Below are positions 5,998 through 7,901 of a DNA stretch of 7,901 nt, one piece after another. Position 1 is the first letter of the stretch, and every line of letters begins with the position of its first letter. The notes below the pieces were generated by a model. That model was given only the letters and a program-made list of their open reading frames with translations. It was not told the DNA's origin and did not search any database. This DNA is from Candidatus Hydrogenedentota bacterium (GTDB taxonomy: Bacteria; Hydrogenedentota; Hydrogenedentia; Hydrogenedentales; CAITNO01): contig JAKPUV010001044.1 of the NCBI GenBank assembly GCA_029554925.1, positions 1 through 7,901 on the forward strand, in the 5' to 3' direction. A program made the position numbers and the translations under genes.

Positions 5998-7677
5998 GTG
6001 ACCGCCCCGCCCCTTCCTCCGACCGCTGAGGTCTGGCTGCGTCTGCTGGACACGCCGGGATCTCTCCCCCGCGCCATGACGAACATCTATGGCGGCGGCC
6101 TGCTGGACGAGCGGGCCGCCCTGGTGCGCGCCGTCGTTCGCCGTTTCCTCGAGACCCATGGAAACCGCCCCCTGCGCGTTTTCCGGTCGCCGGGCCGTAT
6201 CAATCTCCGCGGCATGCACGTTGACACCCACGGCGGCCGGCTGAACCTCATGACGCACCACCGGGAAACCGTGGTGGCCGCCGCCCCCTCCGGGGACTCC
6301 CTGTGCCATTTCGTCAACCTCGAACCGGCCTACCGCGAGGCCCGTTTTGACCTCGCCGATGGTCTGAGCGAACTCTCGGGAGACTCCTGGACCGCGTTTA
6401 TCGGCTCGTCCAAGGTAGCGAACCGCGTCAGGGAACGCCGGGCCCTGCCAGGAGAGGACTGGGCGAACTATCTGGAGGGGGCCAGTCTCCGCACCGTCTG
6501 CGGGTTTCCCCCCGAATCCGCGCGGGGCGTCCTCGCGGCGGTCGGCAGCGACCTGCCCCGTGGCGCAGCCCTGAGCTCCTCCGCCGCCCTGTGCGTCTCC
6601 GTCTTGCTGGCGGTGCACGCGCTCAACGGCCTGCCCGCACAGGCCGAGGCGCTGATCCGCGCCGAACAGGACGCCGAATGGTTCGCCGGTGCCCGCGTCG
6701 GCATGAGCGACCAGGGGGCCATGATCCTCGGACGCAGGGGAAGCCTCCTGAACGCGGCCCTCTTCGCCGAGGACTTCAGCCTGAAAGACGCCGCCCACCA
6801 TGACTGGCCGGAAGGCTGGCGCGTGCTGGTGGTGAACTCGCACACCCGCCGGGCGTTGAGCGGAGCGCAGCTTGTCGACTACACGCGCAACCGCTTCGCC
6901 TACTCCATGGCGATGCACGTACTCCGGCGCGCGATGCTGGAAACGGGCGTCCCGCCGGAACGTGTCCTGGCAATGGACCGGCTTTCACGCATCACCCCCG
7001 GAGCCTTCGGCGGCGTTCCGGGCCTCTGCGCGCTGCTGGCCGCGGTGCCTGAGGAAATCTCCCTCGACGAGTTGGCGGAGCGCTACGACCCGCCCGCCAT
7101 GACCGAGACCTATGAGAAGTATTTCGGCGCCGTGGACCCGGCCCTCCGCCCGCGCCGCATCCGTCTGCGGGGCCCGCTGGCGTTCGGGCTCGCGGAGTCC
7201 GAAAGGGCGCGTGTTTTTCCCGGGTTCCTGGAGAGGGACGACGCGGAGGGGGCCGGACATCTCATGTCCACCGGACACGACGGCGACCGGGTCTGCGACG
7301 CCCACGGCGGCCCGTACACCTGCGACCTTTCCGACGGGGCTTTGGCGCGCCTGGCGGAAACGGAAACCCCCCTCAGCGAATGCCCCGGAGCCTATGGCGC
7401 CAGCAGCCCTGTGCTCGACTTTCTCGTGGACGGCGCGATCGAGGCGGGCGCGCTAGGAGCCTGCCTCACCGGCGCGGGGATCGCGGGGGCCGTGCTCGTG
7501 CTCTGCCGCGAAAAGGAAGAGGGGCGCATTGCCGAAGCGCTCAGAAACCGGCTGGCCTCCGCCGACTACCGGGAAAGGGGAGGGCGGGAGGCACCACTCA
7601 CCCCCTCGGAACTCGCCGCCGCGGTGGTGGTCAACCGGTCCACCGCCGGCGCCTGCGAGATTGTTCCCGAGTCCTGA
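5998..7677 (+). CDS. Galactokinase-family GHMP kinase, divergent
   Basis: This 559-residue protein carries all three GHMP sugar-kinase motifs, so it probably phosphorylates a sugar with ATP in the cytoplasm. Motif 1 is GRINLRGMHVDTHGG (66-80), corresponding to GRVNLIGEHTDYNGG of galactokinase. Arg67, His74 and Asp76 are kept, but the galactose-contacting Glu is Met73. Motif 2, the phosphate loop, is LPRGAALSSSAAL (186-198). GMSDQ (235-239) supplies Asp238, equivalent to the catalytic Asp. Motif 3 is GALGACLTGAGIAGAV (484-499), weaker than the usual G-A-R-M-T-G-G-G-F-G-G. An SSPVLDFLV segment before it matches the galactokinase SxPELDxLV element. Canonical galactokinases have about 380-400 residues; the extra length lies partly in an N-terminal extension and mainly between GMSDQ and motif 3. 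The GTG start has a GGGAG site; an ATG at 6076 is possible. The gene follows the VWA gene by 48 nt and may be co-transcribed. Substrate is unknown; galactose itself is doubtful. Confidence 0.85.
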   Translation: MTAPPLPPTAEVWLRLLDTPGSLPRAMTNIYGGGLLDERAALVRAVVRRFLETHGNRPLRVFRSPGRINLRGMHVDTHGGRLNLMTHHRETVVAAAPSGDSLCHFVNLEPAYREARFDLADGLSELSGDSWTAFIGSSKVANRVRERRALPGEDWANYLEGASLRTVCGFPPESARGVLAAVGSDLPRGAALSSSAALCVSVLLAVHALNGLPAQAEALIRAEQDAEWFAGARVGMSDQGAMILGRRGSLLNAALFAEDFSLKDAAHHDWPEGWRVLVVNSHTRRALSGAQLVDYTRNRFAYSMAMHVLRRAMLETGVPPERVLAMDRLSRITPGAFGGVPGLCALLAAVPEEISLDELAERYDPPAMTETYEKYFGAVDPALRPRRIRLRGPLAFGLAESERARVFPGFLERDDAEGAGHLMSTGHDGDRVCDAHGGPYTCDLSDGALARLAETETPLSECPGAYGASSPVLDFLVDGAIEAGALGACLTGAGIAGAVLVLCREKEEGRIAEALRNRLASADYRERGGREAPLTPSELAAAVVVNRSTAGACEIVPES

Positions 7678-7681
7678 CCCC

Positions 7682-7901
7682 TCAGTCGGAAACGCCAACG
7701 TGCCGCCTGAGCAGGTCGGCCACGGTGTCAATCTGGCCGTCCGTCAGTTCGGGATACACGGGCAGCGCCAGCACTTCCCCGCAGGCCTTGTCCGCCACCG
7801 GGCAGGAGGCGTCCCCGCTGTACGCGGCAAAACACGCCTGACGGTGCAGGGGAACGGGATAGAACACGCCGCATCCGACCCCCTCCGCCTGGAAAAGCGC
7901 C
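7682..7901 (-). CDS. DegT/DnrJ/EryC1/StrS-family aminotransferase, C-terminal part
   Basis: The last 72 residues of a PLP-dependent sugar aminotransferase enter from the right edge; the start and the catalytic lysine lie outside the window. Visible residues include ALFQAEGVGCGVFYPVPLHRQ (7898 down to about 7841), matching the family's G-(I/V)-x-x-x-x-x-Y-P-x-P-L-H-x-Q segment near the C-terminus. LALPVYPELTDGQID and a final helix VADLLRRH follow. These enzymes transfer an amino group to keto-sugars in the synthesis of amino sugars for surface polysaccharides, glycans or secondary metabolites. The apparent initiator at 7867 is an internal GTG valine codon, since the frame runs open to the window edge. 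The gene converges on the kinase with only 4 nt between stop codons. The family assignment is strong; the substrate is not determinable from this fragment. Confidence 0.88.
   Translation of the reverse strand, partial: ALFQAEGVGCGVFYPVPLHRQACFAAYSGDASCPVADKACGEVLALPVYPELTDGQIDTVADLLRRHVGVSD

Noticed and set aside
5911..6918. Long minus-strand open frame opposite the start of the kinase
   Set aside because: It is a shadow of the GC-rich kinase gene with no recognisable domain. The plus strand carries all GHMP motifs.
7682..7867. Complete small gene of 61 codons at the right edge
   Set aside because: The apparent GTG start is an internal Val codon; the same frame continues to the window edge with residues (ALFQAEGVGCG) matching the DegT aminotransferase family.

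Overview
The window is high-GC bacterial chromosomal DNA. Codon third positions are strongly G/C, the coding density is high, and the operon junctions are tight. A ribosomal protein gene beside an ExbB/ExbD-type proton channel and two exported or anchored envelope proteins points to a Gram-negative (diderm) bacterium. The style of the ExbD, TPR and VWA proteins reminds me of PVC-superphylum or Hydrogenedentota-like genomes. That placement is an impression from memory, not something the sequence proves. I see no insertion sequence, phage gene, CRISPR array, tRNA or rRNA.

Layout. (1) Positions 1-330, minus strand: rpsT (ribosomal protein bS20), with a strong intrinsic terminator at 1-38. (2) Positions 331-573: a divergent regulatory region with a good sigma70-type promoter facing each way. 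(3) Positions 574-5949, plus strand: a compact four-gene cassette. It encodes a MotA/TolQ/ExbB-family channel with an N-terminal signal peptide, an ExbD/TolR-family partner with the proton-carrying Asp, a secreted protein of about 20 TPR-like repeats, and a membrane-anchored, proline-rich VWA protein. Two of the three junctions are ATGA start/stop overlaps and the third is a 14-nt gap. (4) Positions 5998-7677, plus strand: a long, divergent galactokinase-family GHMP kinase with a GTG start, 48 nt after the VWA gene. (5) Positions 7682-7901, minus strand: the C-terminus of a DegT/DnrJ/EryC1/StrS sugar aminotransferase, converging on the kinase with only 4 nt between stop codons and running off the window.

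How the genes may work together. ExbB/ExbD (or TolQ/TolR) channels use the proton gradient to drive a third protein that has one N-terminal membrane helix and a proline-rich periplasmic arm (TonB or TolA). The fourth gene here has that anchor and arm, but its C-terminal part is a von Willebrand A domain with an intact metal-binding (MIDAS) site, followed by a module like that of inter-alpha-trypsin-inhibitor/VIT-VWA proteins. The very long TPR protein would be a periplasmic scaffold, comparable in position to the TPR partners of Tol-Pal (CpoB) and of some TonB systems (TtpC). I therefore propose a proton-driven envelope complex in which a VWA adhesion or binding domain takes the place of the TonB/TolA C-terminal domain. 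The gene families are well supported; the joint function is inference. The kinase and aminotransferase suggest nearby sugar activation or surface-polysaccharide metabolism and need not belong to the same system.
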